Assembly: GCA_947629905.1 (NCBI GenBank)
Contig: CANRFM010000006.1
Span: 1-64,000 of the forward strand
Length of the DNA stretch: 64,000 bases
Direction: 5' to 3'
Source: an uncultured Clostridia bacterium
GTDB lineage: Bacteria > Bacillota > Clostridia > Oscillospirales > Ruminococcaceae
Below the pieces are notes generated by a model. It made no database searches. It was not told the DNA's origin and worked only from the letters and a program-made list of their open reading frames with translations. This document shows, one piece after another, positions 25,543 to 34,807 of this stretch. Position 1 is the stretch's first letter. Every line of letters begins with the position of its first letter. Made by a program: the position numbers and the translations under genes.

Positions 25543-28500
25543 TTAGGATTGATTTGCAACCTGCCAATCATGGATCTCAGAAGTGAACTTCGGCAGAGCA
25601 GTATCGAGTACATCTGTTGCCCAGTCAGGCACTTGGAAGAAGCTAACTGCCATATACTTCAGCTGATTGCTTGCATCATCCGTTGCAATGTCTGACAGGC
25701 TATTGGTTTTGCCATAGGCATCAGTCAGACCATGATCCATGGACTCAGCATTCGTATCAGACAGGAAGTATACAAAATTCTCCAGCATTTCATCCTCTTC
25801 GCTATTCAGATAAGCTTCACCAAAGAATCTGCTTGCAATATACTGCAAAATAATAGTTGAATCATTTGTTGTTATAGTTCCGTTCAGGTCAGTATCGCCC
25901 TTAACGCCAATGTAAACATTAGCATCGAAGCCATCAGCTGGGGTCAGTAACTTAGTAATTTCCTTAGTGCCGCCCTGACCATCCGGAACATTGTCAGTGA
26001 TTGTCAGCTGAAGCGGTACAACACAGTATGCTTCGCCGGAATTCTCATAAACAGCTTTCGGATTGTTCAGGGTTGCATCCTCAGAACCAGCAGGAGTCAT
26101 GTTCAGTGTTACAGAACCAAGCGGAACATTGACAGGTTTACCAATAGGATTACCGTCAGCATCCAAAGCCTGACGCTTCAGTGTGCCATTCAGTGTTGCC
26201 AGATCAAACGGTCTCGGATCATGTGCAAAGTAGAACATATTTTTACCATCTGCGTCAAACTCATAGGAATATTCGTAATCAGCAGGTGTTTCATCCAAGA
26301 TCTCGATCCAACCGTCTACTGTGGTAACATTCACGATCTCGTTGTCAGCAATTCTGCTTACCTCGAGGGACTCAAAGCTGATCGGATATACGTCGCCATT
26401 CTTAGCGTCCTCAGGAACGTCAAATGTAAGTGTGATGATCGCTACATCATCCTTGCCATCCAGCATATTAACGGAAATATCATTGATCGTACCAGCAAAC
26501 TTAGCATCTGCAAAGTTCGGCTCGACCGTCAGGAAGCTGCCATATGCCGAACCCTGTTCAAAGGTGTCAGCACTCAGTGCAGGCAGACGGTCATCAATTG
26601 CCAGATCCAACAGGAAGGAATTCAAAGCAGTATCACCATTTGCGGTAATATTGACCTTGACACCCTTCTGACCCGGCTTTGCAGTTACCTGATCAGCAGA
26701 CCATGTTACGTTATAAATTTCTGTCGGCGCTGGTGTCGGTTCCGGAGTAGGCTCAGGTGTCGGTTCCGGAGTGGGCTCAGGTGTAGGCTCTGGAGTCGGC
26801 TCAGGTGTCGGTTCCGGAGTGGGCTCAGGCGTAGGCTCTGGAGTCGGTTCCGGTGTAGGCTCAGGTGTCGGTTCCGGAGTAGGCTCAGGTGTAGGCTCTG
26901 GAGTCGGTTCCGGAGTGGGCTCAGGAGTCGGTTCCGGTGTCGGCTCTGTGGTTTCAGCTACAACCTCGATCCAGCCATCTGTCAGAGTGGGGACCAGTCT
27001 AAGCATATCGACATTGTAAATATCCACATTACCAAAGCTTACAGGATACATACCTGCCTCTGCCGGAGCAGTGATCTTAAGTGTCAGCAGTGTGCTGTTT
27101 GCCGGAGCAACAACATTGCCCTCAAACATCGGCTGTGTACCTGCAAAGGTCCATGCACTGATGTTGGATTCAAAGCTCAGGTCAGCATAAGCATCGCCAG
27201 CTTCTGCACCTGTGATCTGCAGAGCATCATCTGCTGTAAAGGATGCAAGATAGGAGTTCAAACCTTCTGTATCGTTGTTGACCCATACATGAAGTTCTAC
27301 TTCCTCGTTCGGTTTTGCAACGTAGGTCTCGATTACCCACTCAGCATCCACGTTCTTGGTATCATCCTCGAACGGAATATCCGGATCTGTCCAACCAATG
27401 TTGCCAGTAGCATCCGGATCAGTTGTCGGCTCTACAGGCTCAGTTGTGGGCACTACAGGCTCAGGTGTCGGTTCCGGAGTGGGCTCCTCGGGCTCAGTCG
27501 TGGGCTCTACAGCCTCAGTCGTGGGCTCTTCGGGCTCGGTTGTGGGCTCTTCAGACTCAGTTGTCAACGCCTCTGTCGTCTCAGCTACAACCTCGATCCA
27601 GCCGTCCTTTGTCTTGGGAACGAGCTGAACCATATCCTTGTCGAAGATCTCCAGTGAATCGAAGCTTACATCATATACGCCGGGTTCTTCCGGTGCAGTA
27701 AATGTGATGGTAAATACGCACGCACCATCTGCTGCTACAACGTTGTTACCGTTAAACTGCGGCATGGTTGCGCCAAAGGTCAGGCTATCTGTATTAGACT
27801 CAAAACTAAGATCTGCATAAGCATCGCCCTTAGCGGCAGCACTTGCCTTCAGAGGTGCATCAGCTTTCAGAGATGTCAGATAGGAATTCAGACCGTCTGC
27901 ATCCTCATTGACATAAACGTGCAGCTCAACCTCTTCACCGGGCTCTGCTGTACGGGTCTCGATCTCCCACTCAGCGTCGATTTCCTTGCTTTCCTGCTCG
28001 GTATCGCCCAGAACAGTGATCACTCCGGTCGTCATTTCATCCGGAATGAGCTGAACCAGTTCACCGTTGAAAAGCTCAAGGCTCTTGGTGGAAACCTCAT
28101 ACTCGCCGGGTGCAAGACCTGTTGTATCAAATGTTACAGTAAATACATCTGTATCGCCTGTAATATTTACATCATCTGTGTTGTTGGGTGTGCCGCCGAA
28201 TGTCAGCTTGCCTAAATTCGGCTCAAAGCCAAGGTTGGACAGTGCAGAAGCAGCATCCGTAGCTTTCGGACCAGCCTCAACTGCCATTTCAGCAAGGTAG
28301 CTGTTGAATCCGGGGTTACCGGAAACGCTTACCGTGATCTCTGCCGGTTCGCCGGCATTGACAGTCGCAGAACCTACTTCCCATTTCAGACCTGCTACCT
28401 TAGACTCCTCCTCACCGGGAGTATCTACATCGCCTTCTGTGGGCGTAGGCGGCGTAACGGGATCAGTCGGCTTTACATCCGGTACGTCTTCCGTCGGCTC

Positions 28501-29187
28501 AACTTGCGGGTCTGTCGGCGGTTCCGTAGGATCCTGCTGCGGCTCTGTCGTGTCCGCCGGCTCACCCGGAACCGTGATCGAACCAGACAGTACCGTCGGA
28601 TTATGTTCAGTCTTATCTGCCTGCATTACGCTGAATCTCGGATTGCCCGCAACTACTTCAGACGTATCCAAGGTGACTTCATATGTGCCGGGTGCTACAT
28701 TCTCACCGCCGGTCAGGATAATCTCACAGAACATTGTCCCGTCCGGAAGCGATCTGTTTTCAGCGGTACCACTTGCGCCAGTCGACGGATCAACGCCTGC
28801 CGTTGCGCCTGCACCAAACAAATCTTTATTTGCTGCAAACACCTCGAAACCATAGGTATCTGCAGTCTGTCTGATGATCTTGTATGTGAAGCCCAGCTCA
28901 GACGGGTTCTTGCCATCGATCAGAATGTTGAATCTGTAGGAGAAGATACCGATATCATTTGCCACATACAGACCAACTCTGCCATACTTGACTTCCTTGC
29001 CGTCTACCTCTCCATAAGTAGAATCGTCAATGTACCAAGTAAACTCACCGTCTTTTACATCTGCCGGGACAGCAGAAACTTTCTGCGTTTCCGGTGTTGT
29101 CAGCGTCAGTGCAGATACCGGCAGCGAGGAAGCGACCAGAGAGGCACACATACTGAATGCGGTCAATGCTGATAAAAATTTCTTCAT
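25543..29187 (-). CDS. multi-cohesin scaffoldin with X-module and dockerin (ScaB-like)
   Basis: 1214 aa from ATG 29187 (signal peptide MKKFLSALTAFSMCASLVAS); an in-frame start 27 codons earlier gives no signal sequence. Five cohesin-like beta-sandwich modules at about 46-207, 262-396, 404-532, 612-742 and 822-966, with the pattern PGFNSYLAEM or GLNSYLTSLKA. They are separated by Pro/Thr/Glu linkers, the longest (about 744-819) being a run of PEPT units. An X-module (about 969-1090) precedes the dockerin (about 1090-1209), whose two repeats begin GDTDLNGTITTND and DTNAESMDHG. The X-dockerin suggests that it docks to a cell-bound cohesin. Module 1 is nearly the same as module 2 of the gene upstream. 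In R. flavefaciens the order is scaC-scaA-scaB-cttA-scaE; cttA and scaE are not here. Confidence 0.86.
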   Translation of the reverse strand: MKKFLSALTAFSMCASLVASSLPVSALTLTTPETQKVSAVPADVKDGEFTWYIDDSTYGEVDGKEVKYGRVGLYVANDIGIFSYRFNILIDGKNPSELGFTYKIIRQTADTYGFEVFAANKDLFGAGATAGVDPSTGASGTAENRSLPDGTMFCEIILTGGENVAPGTYEVTLDTSEVVAGNPRFSVMQADKTEHNPTVLSGSITVPGEPADTTEPQQDPTEPPTDPQVEPTEDVPDVKPTDPVTPPTPTEGDVDTPGEEESKVAGLKWEVGSATVNAGEPAEITVSVSGNPGFNSYLAEMAVEAGPKATDAASALSNLGFEPNLGKLTFGGTPNNTDDVNITGDTDVFTVTFDTTGLAPGEYEVSTKSLELFNGELVQLIPDEMTTGVITVLGDTEQESKEIDAEWEIETRTAEPGEEVELHVYVNEDADGLNSYLTSLKADAPLKASAAAKGDAYADLSFESNTDSLTFGATMPQFNGNNVVAADGACVFTITFTAPEEPGVYDVSFDSLEIFDKDMVQLVPKTKDGWIEVVAETTEALTTESEEPTTEPEEPTTEAVEPTTEPEEPTPEPTPEPVVPTTEPVEPTTDPDATGNIGWTDPDIPFEDDTKNVDAEWVIETYVAKPNEEVELHVWVNNDTEGLNSYLASFTADDALQITGAEAGDAYADLSFESNISAWTFAGTQPMFEGNVVAPANSTLLTLKITAPAEAGMYPVSFGNVDIYNVDMLRLVPTLTDGWIEVVAETTEPTPEPTPEPTPEPTPEPTPEPTPEPTPEPTPEPTPEPTPEPTPEPTPEPTPEPTPEPTPEPTPEPTPEPTPAPTEIYNVTWSADQVTAKPGQKGVKVNITANGDTALNSFLLDLAIDDRLPALSADTFEQGSAYGSFLTVEPNFADAKFAGTINDISVNMLDGKDDVAIITLTFDVPEDAKNGDVYPISFESLEVSRIADNEIVNVTTVDGWIEILDETPADYEYSYEFDADGKNMFYFAHDPRPFDLATLNGTLKRQALDADGNPIGKPVNVPLGSVTLNMTPAGSEDATLNNPKAVYENSGEAYCVVPLQLTITDNVPDGQGGTKEITKLLTPADGFDANVYIGVKGDTDLNGTITTNDSTIILQYIASRFFGEAYLNSEEDEMLENFVYFLSDTNAESMDHGLTDAYGKTNSLSDIATDDASNQLKYMAVSFFQVPDWATDVLDTALPKFTSEIHDWQVANQS
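26725..26955 (-). repeat. tandem PEPT-coding linker repeats
   Basis: Direct repeats of a 12-base unit (variants of GGCTCAGGTGTCGGTTCC on the plus strand) encode Pro-Glu-Pro-Thr. Unit length is a multiple of three, so gain or loss of units changes linker length without a frameshift. It lies within the scaffoldin gene. Confidence 0.85.
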
Positions 29188-29228
29188 CACGCATATTTCC
29201 TTTCTAAGAAATTCATTTACGATAAACC

Positions 29229-29257
29229 GTGTCCAGCCGCCGAACGGCTGAACACAG
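29229..29257 (-). other. intercistronic hairpin between the two large sca genes
   Basis: GTGT-CCAGCCG and CGGCTG-AACAC pair in the 93-bp gap between the upstream stop (29281) and the scaffoldin start (29187). It could stabilise or attenuate the mRNA between the genes. Confidence 0.5.
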
Positions 29258-29280
29258 TTTTCTGTCATTTCAGTACCTGC

Positions 29281-30990
29281 TTACTGCTGAACCGGGAGAT
29301 CCTTCTGTGCTACGTTGCCAACCAGAACCTTCAGAATCGTCAGGGAGTCATCTACTGTCAGGTTTGCTGTAGTCGTATCTGCATCGCTCTCACCGCTGCG
29401 GTAAACGTTTGCATTGATCGTACCCTGTGCAGACAGCTGCTGATTCTGATAACCAGTCAGGAATCTGTTGAGCATTACAACGTCACGGAGCTGTACCTTG
29501 CCATTGACATCAGTATCACCGTACAGAGCATCACCAGTCGGCTTACCCTGCGGCTCTGTTGTCGGCTCCTGACCGCTCTGCGGCTCTGTTGTCGGCTCCT
29601 GACCGCTCTGCGGCTCTGTTGTCGGCTCCTGACCTTCCGTTGTATCCTGCTGCTCGCCCGGAATTGTGATAGAACCAGCTACAATTGCCGGATTATGCTC
29701 GGTCTTATCTGCCTGCATTACGCTGAATCTCGGGTTGCCCGCAACTACTTCAGACGTATCAAAAGTAACTTCATATGTGCCGGGTGCTACATTCTCACCG
29801 CCGGTCAGGATGATCTCACAGAACATTGTCCCGTCCGGAAGCGATCTGTTTTCAGCGGTACCGCTTGCGCCAGTCGACGGATCAACACCTGCCGTTGCGC
29901 CTGCACCAAACAAATCTTTATTTGCTGCAAACACCTCGAAACCATAGGTATCTGCAGTCTGTCTGATGATCTTGTATGTGAAGCCCAGCTCAGACGGGTT
30001 CTTGCCATCGATCAGAATGTTGAATCTGTAGGAGAAGATACCGATATCATTTGCCACATACAGACCAACTCTGCCATACTTGACTTCCTTGCCGTCTACC
30101 TGTCCATAGATGGAATCATCAATGATCCAAGTGAAGTCGCCGGAATTTACAGCAGCATCGACCTTGTCATTTACATCCGGAATTGTAACAGGCGGTGTTA
30201 CCGAAGAACCTGTTGTCTCCGTCGGTGTAGGTGCATCTGTCGGCTCAACGGTCGGCTCCGGATCAGTTGTTACAGGAGCATCCCCTGTTACTGTGATCGT
30301 GAAGGAATCCTTCGTACCGATCTGCTGCATATAGCCCTTGCCGCCGATGTAAGTAGCGCCAACTTCCATATTCTTGCCGGTCGTCTCGTCTATCTGCGGT
30401 GTCTGATACGTATCAGCCAGCTTGATCTCATAAGTACCCGGTGCTGTGCCCTTAGGAACTGTAACTGTAAACTCAGTCAGCGGCACTTCATCGGACTTTT
30501 CAGAAATGAACGTGAGATCTTTATTAGTAGTAGACCAGCTCCATACCGGCTTTTCATCGACAGAAGTGCTCCACTCGCCGCCTACTGCACAGTTGTTAAA
30601 CACTTCTTCCATGTCTGCATCATAGGCATCGAAGCAGTTTACAAATCTCTTGCTTGTAAAGCTTGCACCGTTGGACAGGGTATAGGTTCTGTCCGTAGCG
30701 CCATCTTTCAGGGAGGATGTACCGTTTGCAAATGTGATGCCCTCAGGCAGGTCGAGACCAACGCCGGCAGTCAGAACATTGGCACCATCGGTATCGCAGT
30801 CAATATACGTCTGGATGGTGACTGTCTGATCCGCATCATTGGATACGGTTGCGGTTGTTGCCTTGTCATCTCCGGATGCGAGGTAGTAGCGGACAGATGC
30901 TGCATCATAAGCAGCATAAGCGCTCATAACCCCTGCGGTCATGCTTGCAACCATTGTGGCAGCTGTCAGTGCAGAAATTACCTTCTTCAT
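29281..30990 (-). CDS. two-module cohesin protein with dockerin (ScaA-like)
   Basis: 569 aa with signal peptide MKKVISALTAATMVASMTAG. The first module (about 27-230), ending FTVTVPKGTAPGTYEIKLADT, is cohesin-like but divergent. The second (about 280-448) is nearly identical in protein and DNA to the first module of the next gene, including GRVGLYVANDIGIFSYRFNI and GGENVAPGTYEV. A Pro/Thr linker joins them, and a linker with three copies of GQEPTTEPQS leads to a C-terminal dockerin (about 487-569) with GDTDVNGKVQLRDVVMLNRF. Two cohesins plus a dockerin is the architecture of ScaA in R. champanellensis. No promoter is visible in the 100-bp gap after the ScaC-like gene, so it is likely co-transcribed with it. 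Confidence 0.82.
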   Translation of the reverse strand: MKKVISALTAATMVASMTAGVMSAYAAYDAASVRYYLASGDDKATTATVSNDADQTVTIQTYIDCDTDGANVLTAGVGLDLPEGITFANGTSSLKDGATDRTYTLSNGASFTSKRFVNCFDAYDADMEEVFNNCAVGGEWSTSVDEKPVWSWSTTNKDLTFISEKSDEVPLTEFTVTVPKGTAPGTYEIKLADTYQTPQIDETTGKNMEVGATYIGGKGYMQQIGTKDSFTITVTGDAPVTTDPEPTVEPTDAPTPTETTGSSVTPPVTIPDVNDKVDAAVNSGDFTWIIDDSIYGQVDGKEVKYGRVGLYVANDIGIFSYRFNILIDGKNPSELGFTYKIIRQTADTYGFEVFAANKDLFGAGATAGVDPSTGASGTAENRSLPDGTMFCEIILTGGENVAPGTYEVTFDTSEVVAGNPRFSVMQADKTEHNPAIVAGSITIPGEQQDTTEGQEPTTEPQSGQEPTTEPQSGQEPTTEPQGKPTGDALYGDTDVNGKVQLRDVVMLNRFLTGYQNQQLSAQGTINANVYRSGESDADTTTANLTVDDSLTILKVLVGNVAQKDLPVQQ

Positions 30991-31090
30991 AGCTATTTTT
31001 TCCTTTCTTTATGTGGGTTTTTGCAGGATTTCGTCATTGCTCTGCAAAGCTTTCCTTATGTCGGGCATACTGTCATTCAGATCCGCATAA

Positions 31091-31978
31091 TCAGCCTGCC
31101 TGAATCGGGAAGTCAGACTGAGAAATCAGCTCGATCACGCACATCAGGATATTCAGAACGTCATTCGGACCGATCTTCCCGTCAACGTCCACGTCACCAT
31201 TTTTAATTGCCTGATCATTCAGTTCTTCGCCGGCGTTCATCATGAACTTATTTGCAGAAACCACATCAGCAAGGTTCACAACCCCGTCGAGCGTAACGTC
31301 ACCATACATATACATGACGTTCCCCTCTGTGCCCGACTGGCTGTCGTCCGTATTCGGCTCAGTCGTTGTGCTCTTTCCGACCGTTACAGAACCTGCCTTG
31401 GTGGTAACGCCGTACTTCACTGCAACAGCCTGACCGCTGTCATCAACGCCCAGATAGCCTACCTTAGCGCCGTCGTTCTTTTCCGTTGAACCCTCTGTCG
31501 CTGCACGGTCAATGCCGGTGATCTCTACAGGCGTAGAGTCACCTTCCTTTGCGCTGTCAGCTACTTTACCGGATACAACGAGGAACACGCCGTCCTGCTT
31601 GATGCGGTATTGCGGATCAGTAAGACCAGAAGAATAGGTTACGGTGATCACACCGCTGGTGGACATATCTGTCTCAAAGGCAGTTACCCCGTCCCACTTT
31701 TCAGCGTCATCAACACCGCTGGGTGCAATATCTCCCAGTTTTACGTCAGAAACCGTGATAACAGACGGGTCATATGTCAATGCGAACTCGCACACGGACA
31801 CACCGTCTGCCGGCACGCCACCCATCTCAACATTCAGTGTAAATGCTTCACCTCCTGCGGCTACGGTCACGTTCTCACCTGTAAGAGATACCGTGTCTGC
31901 TGCGGCTACAGCCTGAGCCGAAAATGATGCCAGCATGGACAAAGCTGCCAGCCCGGCAACGATTTTCCTTACCTTCAT
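31091..31978 (-). CDS. single-cohesin adaptor with dockerin (ScaC-like)
   Basis: 295 aa from ATG 31978, with GGAGG upstream; in-frame codons before it lack a signal peptide. A signal peptide (MKVRKIVAGLAALSMLASF) is followed by one cohesin (about 27-190), with FTLNVEMGGVPADGVSVCEF and the typical end VSGKVADSAKEGD. A short linker and a C-terminal dockerin (about 228-295) follow, with GDVTLDGVVNLADVVSANKF and NGDVDVDGKIGPNDVLNILM, both with calcium-loop spacing. One cohesin plus a dockerin is the plan of ScaC, the adaptor that changes which enzymes a scaffoldin can hold. It is first in the sca cluster, behind a consensus promoter. Confidence 0.86.
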   Translation of the reverse strand: MKVRKIVAGLAALSMLASFSAQAVAAADTVSLTGENVTVAAGGEAFTLNVEMGGVPADGVSVCEFALTYDPSVITVSDVKLGDIAPSGVDDAEKWDGVTAFETDMSTSGVITVTYSSGLTDPQYRIKQDGVFLVVSGKVADSAKEGDSTPVEITGIDRAATEGSTEKNDGAKVGYLGVDDSGQAVAVKYGVTTKAGSVTVGKSTTTEPNTDDSQSGTEGNVMYMYGDVTLDGVVNLADVVSANKFMMNAGEELNDQAIKNGDVDVDGKIGPNDVLNILMCVIELISQSDFPIQAG

Positions 31979-32126
31979 TAGTCGTTCCTCCTTTAATTCA
32001 ATTGGGTTTTGGTGTTTTGAAAGTAATACAAGCCATATAACCAAAGGAAGCCGCACTTCCTCAAATTATATCCTCATACCATCGGCAGATACAGGGCATA
32101 CCGTCCCTACATATCTACATACTGTT

Positions 32127-32155
32127 ATTATAGGGCAAATATTCACATAAGTCAA
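32127..32155 (-). promoter_or_regulatory. sigma-A promoter of the sca cluster
   Basis: Minus strand: TTGACT (32150-32155), 17-base spacer, TATAAT (32127-32132). The leader of about 140 nt has no recognised riboswitch. The AT-rich stretch 32156-32350 upstream holds no gene. Confidence 0.78.
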
Positions 32156-32352
32156 GAGAATTTATAACATTTTGTGTAATATGTAGAATATTCCTGTATC
32201 GCTTTGTACATCGTGCACAACTCACCGAGCCTGCTTGTCCGATTGCAGCAGACACAATTCCGGCTGTACACATCGTTCATACTTTCTGCCAATTTAATTA
32301 TATAACAACCATGAAAAAAAGTAAATACTTTTTGAAAAATTCATCAATTTTC

Positions 32353-32410
32353 ACAAAAACGACCCCTCATTTTTTCGCTTTTTCACCAGACAAAAGCAAA
32401 AAGTGAGGGG
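32353..32410 (-). terminator. terminator of the CapA-like gene
   Basis: On the minus strand CCCCTCA...TGAGGGG closes a long AT-rich stem (CTTTTTGCTTTT against AAAAAGCGAAAAAA), followed by TCGTTTTTG. Confidence 0.75.
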
Positions 32411-32434
32411 AAGTTTCCATTTCGTGCTATGGGT

Positions 32435-33688
32435 TCACTCCGTCAGGCGGTACGCTTCCGGCACATTTTCCTCGATAATGCTCCGGATCACGTCCCTGCT
32501 CCAGACTTTCGCCGTGCCCCACGGGGAGTACGGCAGTCCGTGCTGTGCGATCAGATCGTCCGTGTACATATTATACGGGTATACCCGCACATTAGAGAGG
32601 CTGCCGTCATCGTACTGCGTAATGACCGGCATCAAGCCCGGTGCTTCGATCGTGACCACGCCGTCCTTGCGCACAATGTCAAATTCTGCCATTCCGCCGA
32701 CCATGTTGAAGCTGTCCGTCTGCCCGGAAATGAAATTCCCCAGCGAATAGTACACAAACCCCTGCGTGCCGTCGGGTCTTGTCAAATATTCCATCGTCTG
32801 GAGTGTATGCGGACCTGTGCCGATAACAACATCTGCGCCCCAGTCGATCAGATCCTGCGCAAGCGACTTCACGGCATCCGTGACAACGTGCGTATCCTCC
32901 ACGCCCCAATGCGCCGAAACAACCACGCAGTCCACCTGTTCTTTCAGCTCCCCGATCTGCCGCTGCATCAGTTCCCGGTCGGAGGTGTAGGGGATCTCCA
33001 TTTCCGAATCCGCCGGCAGGGAATAGCCGTTCGTATGCTCCGTATAGCCAAGCACGCCGACCTTGATGCCATTCACTTCGGTAATGCGGTAGTCGTCCAT
33101 GTCAGCCGCATCCCGGTAAGCCCCCAGCACCAGCAGCCCCGGATGCGCACCGACCTGCCCGTCCCAGTAATCTAAACACGCCCGCATTCCGTCAGAGCCC
33201 TTGTCCAGTACATGGTTATTTGCCATGTTGATGATGTCAAAGCCGAGGTCGATCAGCTCGTCCCCCAGTTCATCCGGGGAGCAGAAATTCAGGTTCGAGC
33301 CCGAGATCTCATACTCACCGCCGCAGATGACCGTCTCCTGATTGATAAAAGCAAGATCCGCATCGGCGATCGTGTCTGCCACATTCTGGTAACAGTAGTG
33401 GAAATTGTAGGCTTCCCCGTTTTCGGCGTGTTCGGCAGCGGATTCATAGACCCTTGTGTGGATGAGGTTGTCCCCCACCGCCACAAAGCTGACCTTGCTG
33501 TCCTCTGCGGTATCCGGGGCAGTCGTTTCCGTTTCGGGGATGGTTTCAGCGGGTATGGTCTCGAGCGGTACAGGTGTTCCGGTCTGCGGGAGCGTTTCGC
33601 CCTCGGCAGGGGTGCGGACTTTACTGATACTGCCGCAGCCGGTGCAGAACACCAGCAGCACGGCAAGACATAATGACATACGTTTCAT
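32435..33688 (-). CDS. CapA family (poly-gamma-glutamate capsule-like) lipoprotein
   Basis: 417 aa. The N terminus MKRMSLCLAVLLVFCTGC ends in a lipobox-like Cys at residue 18. A Pro/Thr/Glu stalk is followed by the CapA metallophosphatase-like domain: FVAVGDNLIHTRVYE, FINQETVICG, NMANNHVLDKGSDGM, VGVLGYTEHTNGYS, VVVSAHWGVE and GADVVIGTGPHTLQ. CapA is needed for poly-gamma-glutamate capsule assembly in Bacillus, but stand-alone members like this have unproven, perhaps phosphatase, roles. No capB, capC or other capsule genes are adjacent. It is monocistronic, with a promoter at 33715-33743 and a terminator. Confidence 0.9.
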   Translation of the reverse strand: MKRMSLCLAVLLVFCTGCGSISKVRTPAEGETLPQTGTPVPLETIPAETIPETETTAPDTAEDSKVSFVAVGDNLIHTRVYESAAEHAENGEAYNFHYCYQNVADTIADADLAFINQETVICGGEYEISGSNLNFCSPDELGDELIDLGFDIINMANNHVLDKGSDGMRACLDYWDGQVGAHPGLLVLGAYRDAADMDDYRITEVNGIKVGVLGYTEHTNGYSLPADSEMEIPYTSDRELMQRQIGELKEQVDCVVVSAHWGVEDTHVVTDAVKSLAQDLIDWGADVVIGTGPHTLQTMEYLTRPDGTQGFVYYSLGNFISGQTDSFNMVGGMAEFDIVRKDGVVTIEAPGLMPVITQYDDGSLSNVRVYPYNMYTDDLIAQHGLPYSPWGTAKVWSRDVIRSIIEENVPEAYRLTE

Positions 33689-33714
33689 GGTATCTTCCTT
33701 TCAGGTTTTTCTTT

Positions 33715-33743
33715 AGTATAGCACATTTTACCGGAAAATGCAA
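33715..33743 (-). promoter_or_regulatory. promoter of the CapA-like gene
   Basis: Minus strand: TTGCAT (33738-33743), 17-base spacer, TATACT (33715-33720). Confidence 0.7.
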
Positions 33744-33764
33744 CAGGGTCTGTAAATGTAGCAT

Positions 33765-34199
33765 TCACTCCGTTGCTGTCTCCGTCTCCTCATAGTGAAA
33801 ATCATTTTCACGCAGTGCATCCAGCAAAGCCTGATAGGCTTTTTCAGAGGCAAGATCATCCTTCACACGCACCGTTGTCACATCACCTGCCTCTTGCAGG
33901 GCTTTGAGCAGTTCTTCCGTGTCGGTGTAGGTATTGCTGTTGAATACATACTCACTCCCATGCACCGTGACATTGAAAAAGGCTTCTGTTTCGGCAGTTT
34001 CCTCGGTTTCTGCCGCTTCTTCGGAGATTTCCGCAGTATCGGAAACACTGCTTCCCGCATTGGAACTGCCGGAACCGTCACCGTCCCCCGAACCGCCTAA
34101 GCCAAATCCGTTGTTACACTTCGTGAAAATCAAAAAAACAGCAATTACAATAAGCAACAAAAAGATAATTGCACATAAACATTTTATTATTTTTCCCAT
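33765..34199 (-). CDS. membrane-anchored acidic protein of the ExbBD-like operon
   Basis: 144 aa. The ATG at 34199 sits seven bases from AGGAGG; the preceding codon (34202) is also ATG. One membrane helix (ICAIIFLLLIVIAVFLIF-like, about 5-26) is followed by a Gly/Ser/Asp-rich stretch, a Glu/Thr-rich stretch and a small C-terminal domain (about 75-140) with VHGSEYVFNSNTYTDTEELL. That domain resembles the periplasmic part of ExbD/TolR-type proteins in size and secondary structure, but no family is recognised. It overlaps the ExbD-like gene stop, so it is coupled to it. It may be a partner of the channel. Confidence 0.7.
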   Translation of the reverse strand: MGKIIKCLCAIIFLLLIVIAVFLIFTKCNNGFGLGGSGDGDGSGSSNAGSSVSDTAEISEEAAETEETAETEAFFNVTVHGSEYVFNSNTYTDTEELLKALQEAGDVTTVRVKDDLASEKAYQALLDALRENDFHYEETETATE

Positions 34200-34201
34200 C
34201 A

Positions 34202-34807
34202 TTATTCCTCCTCAAAACTAATATCTGTCGGCAAATAAAAGAGATACTGGTGCTTTTCCTTAAGCTGTTCCAGTGCATCTTCTACATTTCCCTTTGCTTT
34301 TCTGGAACCGTCCTCCGCTGAATCATACAGCAGCATACAGAGGATAGCCGTTTCGTTTCCGTACTGTTCAACATAGGGGGCAATCTCTTCTTCCAGTTCC
34401 TCGGCAGTCTTGTTACGGACATCCGAAATCTTGCCGGACTCACCGCCGGCACTTACGCCAAGCGTCCATGACTCGCCCTCGCCCGTCAGCTTCAGTTCCA
34501 GACCAAGACCGTCCTCAAAATCCAGCACGCCCTGTATGTATGCCCCTCTGTCGGCATCTTCCTGTTTCAGCAGGACAAGCTGTTCTTCCGCTTCCGCAAG
34601 GGCTTCGCTCGCTTTCTGCCACTCGGCATCCGCCTGCGCTTCCCGTTCCTCTGCCGCCTGCACACTCGCCTGCGCCTGTTCTTCCGCTTTTTCAACCGCC
34701 TGCCGGGAATTCAGCGTTGCATTCAGGACAAAGAAAAACAGCAGGATCATTGTCACGTCAAGCAGGGATGTGAAATCCAGTATTATTTCACGTCTTTTCC
34801 GACTCAT
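34202..34807 (-). CDS. ExbD/TolR-like membrane protein with coiled coil
   Basis: 201 aa from ATG 34807; a GTG three codons earlier is possible. The N terminus RKRREIILDFTSLLDVTMIL carries the hallmark of ExbD/TolR/MotB stators, a short basic start and a membrane helix with a conserved Asp near its beginning (LLDVTMILLFFFVLNA). A coiled coil (about 38-85, rich in Ala/Glu/Gln) follows, then a 100-residue extracellular domain. In known systems the Asp carries protons and drives rotation of the ExbB/MotA ring. It overlaps the ExbB-like gene. Such a pair is unexpected in a monoderm, which has no TonB-dependent receptors. Confidence 0.8.
   Translation of the reverse strand: MSRKRREIILDFTSLLDVTMILLFFFVLNATLNSRQAVEKAEEQAQASVQAAEEREAQADAEWQKASEALAEAEEQLVLLKQEDADRGAYIQGVLDFEDGLGLELKLTGEGESWTLGVSAGGESGKISDVRNKTAEELEEEIAPYVEQYGNETAILCMLLYDSAEDGSRKAKGNVEDALEQLKEKHQYLFYLPTDISFEEE

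Noticed and set aside
26725-26955. CRISPR-like array
   Set aside because: The repeats are contiguous 12-base units without spacers and code for a linker.
26221-27657. A 478-codon plus-strand frame rich in Arg/Cys opposite the scaffoldin
   Set aside because: Repeats of CRFRSRLRCRL are the antisense reading of the PEPT linker; no start signal or homology.
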